A program made the translations under genes and the position numbers. Positions 1 through 10,431 of a stretch of DNA of 64,000 nt are shown here, in pieces. The notes under the pieces were generated by a model. That model had not been told where the DNA came from. It worked only from the letters and a program-made list of their open reading frames with translations, and searched no databases. Source of the stretch: Thermoflavifilum sp. (GTDB taxonomy: Bacteria; Bacteroidota; Bacteroidia; Chitinophagales; Chitinophagaceae); assembly GCF_014961315.1 (NCBI RefSeq), contig NZ_CP063141.1, forward strand, positions 1,550,001 to 1,614,000, given 5' to 3'. Numbering within the stretch: position 1 is the first letter of the stretch; every line of letters starts with the position of its first letter.

Positions 1-426
1 TGTGTAGTTTTTGCTTACTCCATGAATCGTTAATATGCCCTGCACCTGTACGGGATAATTGCCATCCTTGCTGAGATCGGGCATCTGCAATACATTACCT
101 TTGAATTCAGCATAAGGATATTTGTCGCTTTCCATGAAGTCTTCATTGAAATGCTCCTGCATCAAACTTCTCCGAAAGGTGAAGCTGCGGATCATGACCT
201 TGAAATACAAACTACCATTTGCAGTGTTTAACGCCGAAACGGCCTGATCGCTTTCTGCTTTGATATCTTCAATGGGTGCCGGTGAATAAAAGGAGATATG
301 CGCATTTCGGCAGATAAGGATATCGGCGGCAGTGCCGGAAGATGCAGGCTTATGCGCATGAGTCGGGAAAAAAGTCAGTGGTAGGATGTTGCCGAGAAAA
401 AGAATTTTTTGAAGCAGATGCATCAT
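1..426 (-). CDS. YceI-like periplasmic protein (3' end cut off by window)
   Basis: The frame is open from an ATG at 426 down to base 1, giving 142 codons with no stop, so the C-terminus lies outside the window. The N-terminus is a hydrophobic signal peptide ending near THA. The stretch NEDFMESDKYPYAEFKG is typical of the YceI family, a lipocalin-like beta barrel that binds polyisoprenoid or similar lipids in the periplasm. A following segment with GNYPVQVQGILTIHG also fits YceI. A second ATG lies one codon downstream of the chosen start, so the start is uncertain by one residue. The family assignment rests on recognised motifs; the ligand is unknown. Confidence 0.75.
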   Translation of the reverse strand, partial: MMHLLQKILFLGNILPLTFFPTHAHKPASSGTAADILICRNAHISFYSPAPIEDIKAESDQAVSALNTANGSLYFKVMIRSFTFRRSLMQEHFNEDFMESDKYPYAEFKGNVLQMPDLSKDGNYPVQVQGILTIHGVSKNYT

Positions 427-497
427 TAAAAGGTTTAGCAAAGTAAACGGGTTTACGGCCTATGGGGTTGGCCTGTGCGTCTAATTTTTTGTTAAGG

Positions 498-1757
498 TTA
501 AAAATGATAGTTCAGCGAAAACCAGCTACCCAGGCTCTGCAATCTTACCTGACCATAGCCTATATCCGAAAGCGGCAATTTGAAATAAGGCTCAACCTGC
601 ACGGAAAAATGTGGACTGATGGATTGTTCAAATCCGATGGAAAGGTTGCCGATAGCAAAGAAATGTTCGTTTACATTATCGAGTGATACATGCCAGGGGT
701 AGCCGGGCATATAGCGTTTATAGGCATAGCGGTAATCTTCTTTTCGCATGAAATAGGACGAGATACCGGCTGCCACGAATAATCGTTGACGGCTCCCGGC
801 AACGATATCCCATTGCAGGTTGAGGGGGACATCCGTGATTTTGCAGGCGGCCTGAATGGATTTGATATTTTCTTTTTCCTCGGGGGTGAGGGGCATGTGA
901 TAATCGTCTGCAGTGCCGTTGTAGTTGGCCCGGCTGAACAGCATACCCGTTGCTGCATGCAGGCGAGATGAAAGCCTCACGTTCAGCATCCATCCCGTAC
1001 CAAATGAAGAATACGCGGCCGGTTTATTGGGTAATCGAGCCCAGGTGGGGCCGGTCATGATGCTGAATGTCCACCGGTAAGTTGAAAACCGCTTAAAATC
1101 AGCATTTGATAGGTGAATGGTTTGCTGCACCGGGAGATGGATTTGTGGGTGGGTGGTGGCATTTAACGGGGGTAAATTCACCGACCAGGAACGATTTGTC
1201 GTGGCAGCGTCTTCGTCGGCATGGGTGTCGGGCTGTTGCTGGGGTTGATGGTCTGCTGTGCGTGGATTGGTCGGTACTTGTGGATTGACGGCTGGTTGGG
1301 CCCGATCGGGTATGTGTGTACGGTTGGCTATCCCGGGCATAGGGGATGGTTGAGCCGATGCACCGGCGGAGGGCTGGCTGGTGCGGGTTTGTGTTTGTTG
1401 TATAGCCCGGGCAGGCTCAGATAGTGCTGGCGCCGTATGGTTATGGGAAGCAGATGCGGTGATGGAAGACCCTGATGGTGCCGAACGGGTTTGCTGGCTG
1501 GTGGGTTCAGGAGCGCGCATGGATACCTGTGGCTGCAGCCATAGCTTCCAGGAAAGCCAGCCTGCTGCGGCAGCTGTTGCTACGCCTATCCATAGCCAGC
1601 GCCGGAAGCGGATATGCCGGTCAGGACGGCCAGACTCGAGCCGACGGGCGATCTCCTGCCAGTTTTCCGCAGGTACCTGAGGCTGATGCATGGCAGCGGC
1701 TTCCCGAAAAAGCCTGTCCAGCTCATCATCGCTCATATCTGGAGTAAAGTTCTGCAT
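498..1757 (-). CDS. Trans-envelope anti-sigma-like protein with C-terminal outer membrane beta-barrel (Dma-like)
   Basis: Numbered from the ATG at 1757 (419 aa), the protein has a cytoplasmic N-terminus of about 50 residues with a DDELDRLFREAA helix and a VPAENWQEIARRL helix. One transmembrane helix follows (about 54-74, flanked by RFRR), then a Pro/Gln/Ser/Thr/Ala-rich linker of about 130 residues. The rest is an aromatic, strand-rich barrel of the Bacteroidota porin-like type, ending in LNYHF with a terminal Phe. The order cytoplasmic segment, inner membrane helix, disordered linker, outer membrane barrel matches the dual membrane-spanning anti-sigma factors (Dma) reported in Bacteroides thetaiotaomicron. 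The gene overlaps the end of the upstream ECF sigma gene by 32 bases, implying translational coupling. Alternative starts are an ATG at 1736 and a longer frame from 1802. Function is inferred from architecture and context. Confidence 0.75.
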   Translation of the reverse strand: MQNFTPDMSDDELDRLFREAAAMHQPQVPAENWQEIARRLESGRPDRHIRFRRWLWIGVATAAAAGWLSWKLWLQPQVSMRAPEPTSQQTRSAPSGSSITASASHNHTAPALSEPARAIQQTQTRTSQPSAGASAQPSPMPGIANRTHIPDRAQPAVNPQVPTNPRTADHQPQQQPDTHADEDAATTNRSWSVNLPPLNATTHPQIHLPVQQTIHLSNADFKRFSTYRWTFSIMTGPTWARLPNKPAAYSSFGTGWMLNVRLSSRLHAATGMLFSRANYNGTADDYHMPLTPEEKENIKSIQAACKITDVPLNLQWDIVAGSRQRLFVAAGISSYFMRKEDYRYAYKRYMPGYPWHVSLDNVNEHFFAIGNLSIGFEQSISPHFSVQVEPYFKLPLSDIGYGQVRLQSLGSWFSLNYHF

Positions 1758-2340
1758 ATCTTGACAACAACATTTTGCGTAATTTTTCACGGGCTTTAGC
1801 AAGATTGGATTTGGAAGTCCCTACCGAAATGCCCAATTGACGGGCAATCTCCTCGTGAGAATATCCATCAATCACAAACAGGTTGAACACCATCCGATAA
1901 GCAGGTGAAAGCGTTTGCACCATTTTCATGAGCTCCTCGTGGCTGAGCTTATCCAGCGGTGTGGCCTGTGCTGCGGCTTTATGCATCACGGCATGATCTA
2001 CTTCTTCATGCTGGTGCTTGCGATTTGCCCGATAATAATCGATGGCTGTATAAATCATGATTTTCTTTACCCAGCTTTTAAAACTCACCACCAGGTGCTG
2101 ATGCTGCTTTTCCGGCCGGAATTGATGCAAATGGGTGAAAATCTTCACAAACCCATCGTTCATCACCTGTCGGGCTTCATCTTCCTGATGGGCATATCGC
2201 AAGCAAATGGCCATGGCATATCTGCAAAATTGTTCGTAGAGTTGTTGCTGACTGGCAGATATGCCTTTCCTACAACCTTCTAACAAGGAAGCAAGTTGTT
2301 CGTCCGTAAGGGGCACCAGGTTGTTGCTTTGTTCTTCCAC
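1726..2340 (-). CDS. ECF-type RNA polymerase sigma factor
   Basis: This 204-residue protein has the two-domain plan of ECF (group IV sigma-70) factors. Region 2 covers about 35-110, with core-binding and -10 recognition helices that include DGFVKIF and KSWVKKIMIYTAIDYYR. Region 4 covers about 135-195, with the helix-turn-helix DGYSHEEIARQLGISVGTSKSNLAKAR split by its turn. It directs core polymerase to a small regulon. Its partner is almost certainly the overlapping downstream gene, whose N-terminus would hold it at the inner membrane. Sigma/barrel pairs of this kind are common in Bacteroidota, but the regulon cannot be deduced here. A short inverted repeat lies just upstream of the start and could be an autoregulatory site. 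Confidence 0.92.
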   Translation of the reverse strand: MEEQSNNLVPLTDEQLASLLEGCRKGISASQQQLYEQFCRYAMAICLRYAHQEDEARQVMNDGFVKIFTHLHQFRPEKQHQHLVVSFKSWVKKIMIYTAIDYYRANRKHQHEEVDHAVMHKAAAQATPLDKLSHEELMKMVQTLSPAYRMVFNLFVIDGYSHEEIARQLGISVGTSKSNLAKAREKLRKMLLSRYAELYSRYER

Positions 2341-2360
2341 GAATCGATAGAACTGCGTGA

Positions 2361-2377
2361 AAGGTTGTGTTAACCTT
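2361..2377. promoter_or_regulatory. Short inverted repeat upstream of the ECF sigma gene
   Basis: AAGGTT and AACCTT are separated by five bases, 20-37 bases before the sigma start codon. The position suits an operator or an ECF promoter element, but a 6-bp repeat in AT-rich DNA can arise by chance. Confidence 0.25.
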
Positions 2378-2424
2378 ATAAAATTACGAAAAGAACAAGC
2401 ACCGGTGCGGCAAGGAGGTCGGGG

Positions 2425-2892
2425 TTAGGATGTACGCACAGCTGCCATTACTTCCTGAGCATGCCGGGCCGTGTTGGGCTTGCGGATGATTTTTTCAATC
2501 ACACCCTGTTCGTTGATGATAAAGGTGGTTCGAACAGTGCCTAAAAATGATTTGCCCATGAATTTTTTGGGTGCATACACGCCATAAGCCTGGACGATTT
2601 GCTTGTCGGTATCGGCGATCAGCGTAAACGGAAGCTGGTATTTCTGCTCAAATTTCTGATGGCTGGCTACCGAATCGGTGCTGACGCCAATGACTTCCAA
2701 CCCCATCTGTTTCAGTTCAGCATAATGGTCGCGCAGGCTACAGGCCTGAGCCGTGCAACCGGGAGTATTGTCTTTTGGATAAAAATACAGTACCACCTTT
2801 TTGCCCCGATAATCGGAGAGTTTTACGGTACGACCCTGTTGGTCGACGCCGGTAAAGTCCGGAGCCAGATCGCCTTCATTCAGCGTTGCCAT
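2425..2892 (-). CDS. bcp: Thioredoxin-dependent peroxiredoxin Bcp (BCP/PrxQ family)
   Basis: A 155-residue cytoplasmic thiol peroxidase that reduces hydrogen peroxide and organic hydroperoxides using thioredoxin. The peroxidatic motif PGCTAQACSLRD places the peroxidatic Cys at 46 and the resolving Cys at 51, the CX4C spacing of atypical two-Cys BCP/PrxQ enzymes. The YFYPKDNTPGC and GVSTDS blocks are also standard. The length is normal for the family. It lies 18 bases downstream of the M23 peptidase gene on the same strand, so the two may be cotranscribed. Confidence 0.95.
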   Translation of the reverse strand: MATLNEGDLAPDFTGVDQQGRTVKLSDYRGKKVVLYFYPKDNTPGCTAQACSLRDHYAELKQMGLEVIGVSTDSVASHQKFEQKYQLPFTLIADTDKQIVQAYGVYAPKKFMGKSFLGTVRTTFIINEQGVIEKIIRKPNTARHAQEVMAAVRTS

Positions 2893-2910
2893 AAGTGTGA
2901 AATTTTAAGG

Positions 2911-4641
2911 TTAACGAATAAAATGCAGTTCATACGTCCGACTGTTGCCCACGTTGTCACTTACCGTGATGATAAGCGTATGTCTTCCGGGCGGGCAATG
3001 CTCATCAAAACTATAATAAATCGTGTTTCTGAATTGTCCCATCAATAACCATTTTCCGTCTAATGTTGCCCGATAACTGGCTATACCGCTCAGGTCGTCT
3101 GTGATTCGAAACCTGATTTCGCGTGCATCCGTAAGCCGGATGCCGTCGTGGAGCTTGCCCAGGGGCATAATCAATGGTGCTGTAGTATCGGCTTTCACTT
3201 CAAAATCGCCGAATCCCCGAAAACGCCCGGCCAGCCATTCTCCCGGTGCCCATGTTGCTACACGCAGCTCCTGTTCGCCCGGAGCCTTACGAATAATAAC
3301 CAATTTGCTGTGCAAAGGTTCGGGGATATCCGAAAGGGGTTTCAGGTAAAGTGTAAAATCGGTTTTCAGTGGAATGGTAGCCGGAGAGAGATGATAAACG
3401 GGAGAGAGCAGATGCGGGTTCCTGGTGTATTCAACCGTGTAATGGAAACATATGCGATCGTACAGCGCTTCGGGTGGTAGGTCGAAAGAAAGATCCGATT
3501 CATCTACGATGTTGTGCTGGCCGGGCTGCATCCTGTTGCTGCAGGTATCCGATACACGCGGATGAGCACCCGTTGCCCCGGCTTTTCTCAGAGAAAAACG
3601 TATCACGCGCTGATTTCCACTGGCATCCTGCACTTCTATGCTCAGGTGATGCCACTTACCATCACTTAAATCAATCACCCCTCCCGGACGATAAAGCTGA
3701 TAAATGGGCAGGCGGTTGCCCGGCAAAGGGAAAAACAGCTGATATTGCCGGCCGTCTTCACGCCAGGTGGGATAGTCCATGTGTGCATTTACATCTTCGG
3801 TAAGGGCAAACGGAATACTGTCGAGCCGGAAAGTTGCAACAGGTTGTCCATTGTCGTACAGGCGTGCTTCATAGATGCCAAACCTGTTGGGTGTACCATT
3901 TTCATGATCCAGCACCTGGATACCCAGTCCGGCATGTGCCGAATTGACCACCACCGCTGATGGATTCGTGGTCCATTGCCCATGTATGGCATGTACCGGC
4001 AGCTGAAGTGGATGCTGGAGATAAAGGCTTTGATCCCGATCATAAATAGCGATGCGATATACGGTTGGTGGAATATGATCGGTAATCGGCAGGCCGAATA
4101 ATTGGGTATTGAGCGGGGTTTGTGTAGCTGTATTGCGAATTTCAAAATGCAGATGTGGGCCCACGGCAGCACCCGTATTGCCGCTCCAGGCGATCAGCTG
4201 GCCCTGGCGCACGGGGAACTGGTCGGGCTGAAGTTCCAAATCCACGGCCCAGCTTTGCAGGCGATATTGTTGTTGTTTTACATAGGCGGCCAGTGCGGGC
4301 ATGAATCGCTCCAGGTGGCCATACACGGTGGTGTAACCGTTGGGATGCTGGATATAAATCACATGGCCGTATCCACTATTGGACACGGCCACCCGGCCGA
4401 TGAAGCCATCTGCAGCTGCATACACGGGAAGTCCAGTACGACCCAGTGTTTTGATATCCAGCCCAGCATGAAAATGATCGGGGCGCAATTCTCCGTAGTT
4501 GCCGGCCAGCACCAGAGGAATATGCAGGGGTGATGCAAATGCATCCGGTGCTGGATTGGAAACCGGAATGGATTGAGCCATTGCAGCTACTGCCAGAACC
4601 ATCATCCCCGAAAACAGCGTGGTGTATTTGAAGATTTGCAT
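2911..4641 (-). CDS. Secreted M23 family metallopeptidase
   Basis: A 576-residue exported protein with a signal peptide (1-22, ending AMA-Q). The LytM/M23 domain lies near the N-terminus (about 40-170). The zinc-binding and catalytic residues are intact: H58 and D62 in HFHAGLD, and H163/H165 in GPHLHFE. It is therefore likely an active peptidoglycan endopeptidase. The remaining 400 residues are beta-rich and include Ig-like stretches near the C-terminus (for example ITDDLSGIASYRA), probably for wall binding or protein contacts. Such M23 proteins with long C-terminal regions are common in Bacteroidota. The exact cross-link specificity is unknown. Confidence 0.9.
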   Translation of the reverse strand: MQIFKYTTLFSGMMVLAVAAMAQSIPVSNPAPDAFASPLHIPLVLAGNYGELRPDHFHAGLDIKTLGRTGLPVYAAADGFIGRVAVSNSGYGHVIYIQHPNGYTTVYGHLERFMPALAAYVKQQQYRLQSWAVDLELQPDQFPVRQGQLIAWSGNTGAAVGPHLHFEIRNTATQTPLNTQLFGLPITDHIPPTVYRIAIYDRDQSLYLQHPLQLPVHAIHGQWTTNPSAVVVNSAHAGLGIQVLDHENGTPNRFGIYEARLYDNGQPVATFRLDSIPFALTEDVNAHMDYPTWREDGRQYQLFFPLPGNRLPIYQLYRPGGVIDLSDGKWHHLSIEVQDASGNQRVIRFSLRKAGATGAHPRVSDTCSNRMQPGQHNIVDESDLSFDLPPEALYDRICFHYTVEYTRNPHLLSPVYHLSPATIPLKTDFTLYLKPLSDIPEPLHSKLVIIRKAPGEQELRVATWAPGEWLAGRFRGFGDFEVKADTTAPLIMPLGKLHDGIRLTDAREIRFRITDDLSGIASYRATLDGKWLLMGQFRNTIYYSFDEHCPPGRHTLIITVSDNVGNSRTYELHFIR

Positions 4642-4765
4642 GGGTGTAAAAATACGGGAGCCACCTACATTTGTGAAAAATCGAGTGGTGGCAGGTAAAG
4701 GTTTAACATGATGTTAGAACCACTACCGCTAAACTCGTGTATTTTCGCCATACAAGCCTGTGTTC

Positions 4766-6992
<2,227 letters not shown>

Positions 6993-7021
6993 CTTTCCCG
7001 CTTGATACCAATGCCCGGCTC

Positions 7022-7318
7022 ATGAAACCTTTGCCTGCCTGGTGCAAAAACAAATATGTGTTTACGGCTCTAATTTTCGGAGCATGGATGTTATTTTTTG
7101 ATCATGATGATCTTATCACCCAGTGGCGCCTGAGCCGTCAGATCCGGGAGCTGGAGCGAAAAAAATCATTTTATGAACAACAGATTCAGCAGGCAGAGCA
7201 GCAAAAGGCCGTGCTGCAGCACGACCCGGCGCAGTTATTACAATTCGCTCGCACACATTATTATTTTAAGCCACCACAGGCCGATCTGTATAATGTAGAG
7301 TTTGAAAAAACTCGTTGA
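7022..7318 (+). CDS. FtsB/DivIC-family septum formation protein
   Basis: A 98-residue bitopic membrane protein with a short cytoplasmic N-terminus, one transmembrane helix at about 12-27 and a coiled coil at about 35-65 (QIRELERKKSFYEQQI region). A short C-terminal part contains ARTHYYFKPPQADLYNVEF, the usual end of Bacteroidota DivIC-like proteins. FtsB/DivIC proteins bridge FtsL and FtsQ in the divisome. It follows enolase by 29 bases, the eno-divIC arrangement seen in many bacteria. Identity is based on architecture and context because the family is short and variable. Confidence 0.85.
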   Translation: MKPLPAWCKNKYVFTALIFGAWMLFFDHDDLITQWRLSRQIRELERKKSFYEQQIQQAEQQKAVLQHDPAQLLQFARTHYYFKPPQADLYNVEFEKTR

Positions 7319-7399
7319 TATTGACAATATTTTGAGGGGGCCATCGTTTTAATATTCGATTAACATGGAAAAGATGGTTTCACCTCAAATCTCCGGTTC

Positions 7400-7639
7400 A
7401 TGGCCAATTTTACCCCTGAAGAACAATTCTCTCCGGATGGTGGAGAACGCCAATCCTCTATCGAGGAAACCATCCGCAGCCTGGGACTTACAGGCGAAGA
7501 GGCACAGGCAGCCCGCCAGATTCTGGAACAGCTCGATCAATTGCAACTTCCTCCCGATCCGGCTACCATTCGTGCCATCCTGTTGCATGCAGCCCTGAAG
7601 AAAAACGATTCTCTTTCCGAGCGCATGCAGGGGAAATAA
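7400..7639 (+). CDS. Small acidic protein of unknown function
   Basis: I do not recognise this 79-residue protein. It is hydrophilic, has no signal or transmembrane segment, and is rich in Glu, Gln and Leu. Two predicted amphipathic helices (about 19-45 and 51-72) with an EEAQAARQILEQLDQLQL core suggest a small helical bundle or a protein-binding module. The acidic composition and codon use fit a real gene better than the overlapping frame starting at 7365. It lies between the FtsB-like gene and endonuclease III on the same strand. Confidence 0.55.
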   Translation: MANFTPEEQFSPDGGERQSSIEETIRSLGLTGEEAQAARQILEQLDQLQLPPDPATIRAILLHAALKKNDSLSERMQGK

Positions 7640-7685
7640 ATTTCCTTCCCCCGATTCGGCATTTCTCACATTCTACCGGTAAGCA

Positions 7686-7719
7686 TTTATCCAATAAGTT
7701 TAGCAGTGCCGTATTTTTG
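7686..7719 (+). promoter_or_regulatory. Bacteroidota-type promoter for nth
   Basis: TATTTTTG at 7712-7719 is a full match to the -7 consensus TAnnTTTG. TTTA at 7686-7689 is a 3 of 4 match to the -33 TTTG, with 22 bases between. Transcription would start within a few bases of the nth ATG at 7726, giving an almost leaderless mRNA. Confidence 0.55.
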
Positions 7720-7725
7720 TAAGGC

Positions 7726-8403
7726 ATGAAAGCGAAAGAAAAAGCGGCCTTTCTGGTCAGCTATTTTGAAAAACATTTGCCCGATGCCCAAACCGAGTTG
7801 CATTATGCCAATCCATATCAGCTCCTGGTGGCGGTAATGCTCTCCGCCCAGTGTACCGACAAACGGGTGAATCAGGTGACGCCGGCTTTTTTTCAGGCTT
7901 TTCCCGATGTGCATGCCCTGGCGCGGGCGAGCTTCGACGAAGTGTTTCCCTATATCAAAAGCATCAGTTATCCCAACAGCAAAACCCGACATTTGATTGC
8001 CGCCGCACAGGCGATTGTGGAACAGCATCAGGGAGAAATTCCGCGTGATGTGGAGTCGTTGATGCAATTACCCGGTGTAGGACGGAAGACCGCTAACGTG
8101 CTTGCAGCCGTATTGTATGAGCAGCCTCGCATGCCGGTAGATACGCATGTGTTTCGTGTCGCGCACCGGTTGGGGCTGGTGCCCGCATCGGCACACACGC
8201 CGTTGAAGGTGGAACAAAAACTGGTGAAATTATTTCCTCCCGAAAAAATCCATAAAGCGCATCACTGGCTTATCCTGCACGGGCGGTATGTATGCCTGGC
8301 TCGCAAGCCGAAATGTGAGATCTGCGGGCTGCGGGCAATCTGTAAGTACTATGCACAGTTGCAGAAAAAAGCCGGGGCGGCGGCTCAAAAGACTTCAGGC
8401 TGA
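7726..8403 (+). CDS. nth: Endonuclease III (DNA glycosylase/AP lyase)
   Basis: A 225-residue base-excision repair enzyme that removes oxidised pyrimidines and nicks the abasic site. The helix-hairpin-helix LPGVGRKTA supplies catalytic Lys121, and VDTHVFR supplies Asp139. The [4Fe-4S] cluster ligands are C190, C197, C200 and C206 with the canonical C-x6-C-x2-C-x5-C spacing. Early motif LSAQCTDKRVN is typical. The last 19 bases overlap the end of the convergent esterase gene. The C-terminal tail KKAGAAAQKTSG lies beyond the conserved fold. Confidence 0.97.
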   Translation: MKAKEKAAFLVSYFEKHLPDAQTELHYANPYQLLVAVMLSAQCTDKRVNQVTPAFFQAFPDVHALARASFDEVFPYIKSISYPNSKTRHLIAAAQAIVEQHQGEIPRDVESLMQLPGVGRKTANVLAAVLYEQPRMPVDTHVFRVAHRLGLVPASAHTPLKVEQKLVKLFPPEKIHKAHHWLILHGRYVCLARKPKCEICGLRAICKYYAQLQKKAGAAAQKTSG

Positions 8404-9329
8404 GCCTCCGATCGGGGAAGCCATCCATTGCTGATCATCCAGTTGCGCAGCCTGACCATCCATTGGTCGGGTGTATCCGGGTTGTGCATACCAAAGCCAT
8501 GTGGCCCTTTTTCATACAGATGCATCTCCACCGGTATGCCATGCGCATGCAGGGCTATGTACATGGCCACGCTATTGCCCACTTTCACGCCCGGATCGGC
8601 GGTGGATTGCATGATGAAGGCCGGCGGTGTTTGCGCTGTAACCTGCATCTCAGCCGAGAAAGCACGAATCTGTTGTTCGGTAGGATGCTGGCCCAGCAGA
8701 TGTTCACGCGATCCTATGTGCGTGAGGCTGTCGGTCATGCTGATCACCGGATAGCAGAGGATCATGAAATCGGGGCGCAGCGAGAGCTGTCGGGGGTTGT
8801 CGATATATGCTGTCTGAAAACGTGTGCCGGCCATGGCAGCCAGATGACCACCGGCCGAAAACCCCATGATGCCGATCTGATGGGGGTTGATATGCCATTC
8901 GGCGGCATGCTCCCGCACTAACTGAATGGCACGCTGGGCATCCTGAAGGGGGCCAATGGATTTGTTGATCATGATGCGGTCGTCGGGCAGACGGTATTTC
9001 AGCACAAATGCTGCAATGCCCCATCGGCGCAGGGTTTCAGCCACATCATATCCTTCATGCTGAATGGCTAAAATGGCATAACCTCCGCCCGGACAAATGA
9101 TGACGGCCGTGCCCGTAGCTTTTGCCGGATCGGGCAGGTAGGCTGTTAGGGTGGGCCGGGTGACACCGCTCACCCGCACGATGCCGTGAGCATCGGTGGT
9201 GGATATTTCATGAACGGCTGTATCCGTGCGTGAATTGGGAATCGATCCGGCATACAGCGGAATCACTTGCTGGGCCTGTACACGAAAAGACATGATCAAA
9301 AGCATCAACAAAAACAAGCGCATACGCAT
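8385..9329 (-). CDS. Secreted alpha/beta-hydrolase (esterase/acetyl xylan esterase-like)
   Basis: The protein has 314 residues with a signal peptide (1-20, ending VQAQ). It is an alpha/beta-hydrolase of the group often called BD-FAE or xylanase-like esterases. The oxyanion loop is CPGGGY, the nucleophile elbow is GFSAGG with Ser158, and the acid lies in TADPGVKV. The catalytic His is in GPHGFGMH. Such enzymes remove acetyl or feruloyl groups from polysaccharides, but the substrate is not evident here. There are no polysaccharide utilisation genes nearby. It overlaps nth tail to tail. Confidence 0.85.
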   Translation of the reverse strand: MRMRLFLLMLLIMSFRVQAQQVIPLYAGSIPNSRTDTAVHEISTTDAHGIVRVSGVTRPTLTAYLPDPAKATGTAVIICPGGGYAILAIQHEGYDVAETLRRWGIAAFVLKYRLPDDRIMINKSIGPLQDAQRAIQLVREHAAEWHINPHQIGIMGFSAGGHLAAMAGTRFQTAYIDNPRQLSLRPDFMILCYPVISMTDSLTHIGSREHLLGQHPTEQQIRAFSAEMQVTAQTPPAFIMQSTADPGVKVGNSVAMYIALHAHGIPVEMHLYEKGPHGFGMHNPDTPDQWMVRLRNWMISNGWLPRSEAQPEVF

Positions 9330-9397
9330 GGTAAAAGTGTTGACTGTACAAGATTAGAAAACAATTTTCGGAATGAAAAGAAAAATTTTGGACGGGT

Positions 9398-10354
9398 TCA
9401 GGAAAAAGCCTGCAAATGAAGCGATAGGGAAGGAAGTCGGGGATGCATGGCAGGGTAGCGGGAAGCCAGTACAGGAGGCCATTTCAAAGAAGTACCCAGT
9501 TCCTCCTGAGTTTCATCGATCATAAATCCCGGGCCGGTCGTAGCCAGTTCAAATAATACTCCGCCCGGCTCACGAAAATACACGGAAGTAAAGTAATGCC
9601 GGTCGAGTACGGATGTAGGTTGAAAGCCGCTGTCGATCAGTCGTTGGCGGAGGTCATCCTGACTTTTACGGCCGGGTGTGGCAAAGGCTATATGATGGAC
9701 TGTGCCCCAACCGGGAAGGCCTTTAGGGCTACCGGGCATGTGAAGCAGATCCACATAATGCCCGGGCCGATCGTCATCGGTAGTCAATCGAAAACGATTA
9801 TCGTGCTCCTCAATCAAACGATGTTGCAGGTGCTCCGTAAGCAAGCGGATGGTAGGCGCTACATCTGCTTCCCAGATTGTAGCATGATGAATACCCCGGA
9901 TGGCATATGCCGCCGGGATATGGCCATAACTAAAAGCCGGCCGGGCATCCTGATCGGTAAACACCAGCTCCAGTCCGAGCCCGTCCCGGTCTTCGAAATA
10001 CAGGAAAGGTTCTTTTCCCCATCGCTCCTGTATCGGCTGCTGAGCCACCCGAAACCTTCGGAGCCTTTCCACCCAGTAATCGCGTGAGGCCAGAGGGACA
10101 GAAAAAGCCGTGGTGTACACCATGCTTGTTCCTTTACGTCCACTTTTCCATCGGGCGTAAGGAAAAAACGTAAGCAAACTACCCGGCATTCCGGTTTCAT
10201 TGCCGTAATAGAGATGATATACCCCCGGGTCGTCGAAATTAACGGTTTGTTTTACCAGGCGCAGGCCCAGGATGCCGGTATAAAAATCGAGATTTTCGCG
10301 GGTGTTTTGGGCAATGGCGGTAATGTGATGAATGCCCGTAAGTAGTTTCTCCAT
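9398..10354 (-). CDS. Ring-cleaving dioxygenase, VOC (glyoxalase/bleomycin) superfamily
   Basis: A cytoplasmic protein of about 318 residues with two vicinal-oxygen-chelate domains. The first begins GIHHITAIAQN and continues NLDFYTGILGLRLVKQTVNFDD in two strands. The second begins IRGIHHATIWEADV. Conserved His residues in the two HH motifs, and the glutamate in REPGGVLFELA, are the expected metal ligands. Close relatives (MhqA/MhqO type) are linked to detoxification of hydroquinones and catechols. I chose the ATG at 10354; an in-frame ATG lies two codons upstream. A strong terminator immediately upstream separates it from the preceding minus-strand gene. Confidence 0.88.
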   Translation of the reverse strand: MEKLLTGIHHITAIAQNTRENLDFYTGILGLRLVKQTVNFDDPGVYHLYYGNETGMPGSLLTFFPYARWKSGRKGTSMVYTTAFSVPLASRDYWVERLRRFRVAQQPIQERWGKEPFLYFEDRDGLGLELVFTDQDARPAFSYGHIPAAYAIRGIHHATIWEADVAPTIRLLTEHLQHRLIEEHDNRFRLTTDDDRPGHYVDLLHMPGSPKGLPGWGTVHHIAFATPGRKSQDDLRQRLIDSGFQPTSVLDRHYFTSVYFREPGGVLFELATTGPGFMIDETQEELGTSLKWPPVLASRYPAMHPRLPSLSLHLQAFS

Positions 10355-10373
10355 AAGCATTTGACATAAAAAA

Positions 10374-10406
10374 CACCTATTCCCATTAAGCCAATGGGAA
10401 TAGGTG
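10374..10406 (-). terminator. Rho-independent terminator after the small Cys-rich secreted protein gene
   Basis: A perfect 14-bp stem (10374-10387 with 10393-10406) encloses a 5-base loop. Read on the minus strand it is followed by a run of T. Confidence 0.85.
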
Positions 10407-10431
10407 CGATGATGGCCGGGGCAGATGAAGC

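Noticed and set aside
7365-7598. Alternative frame starting at 7365
   Set aside because: It overlaps the acidic 79-residue protein, has Cys/Trp/Pro-rich non-gene-like composition and no recognisable start context.
8385-8403. Tail-to-tail overlap of nth and the esterase gene
   Set aside because: Overlaps of this size between convergent genes are common in compact genomes; only the larger lpxB overlap was kept.
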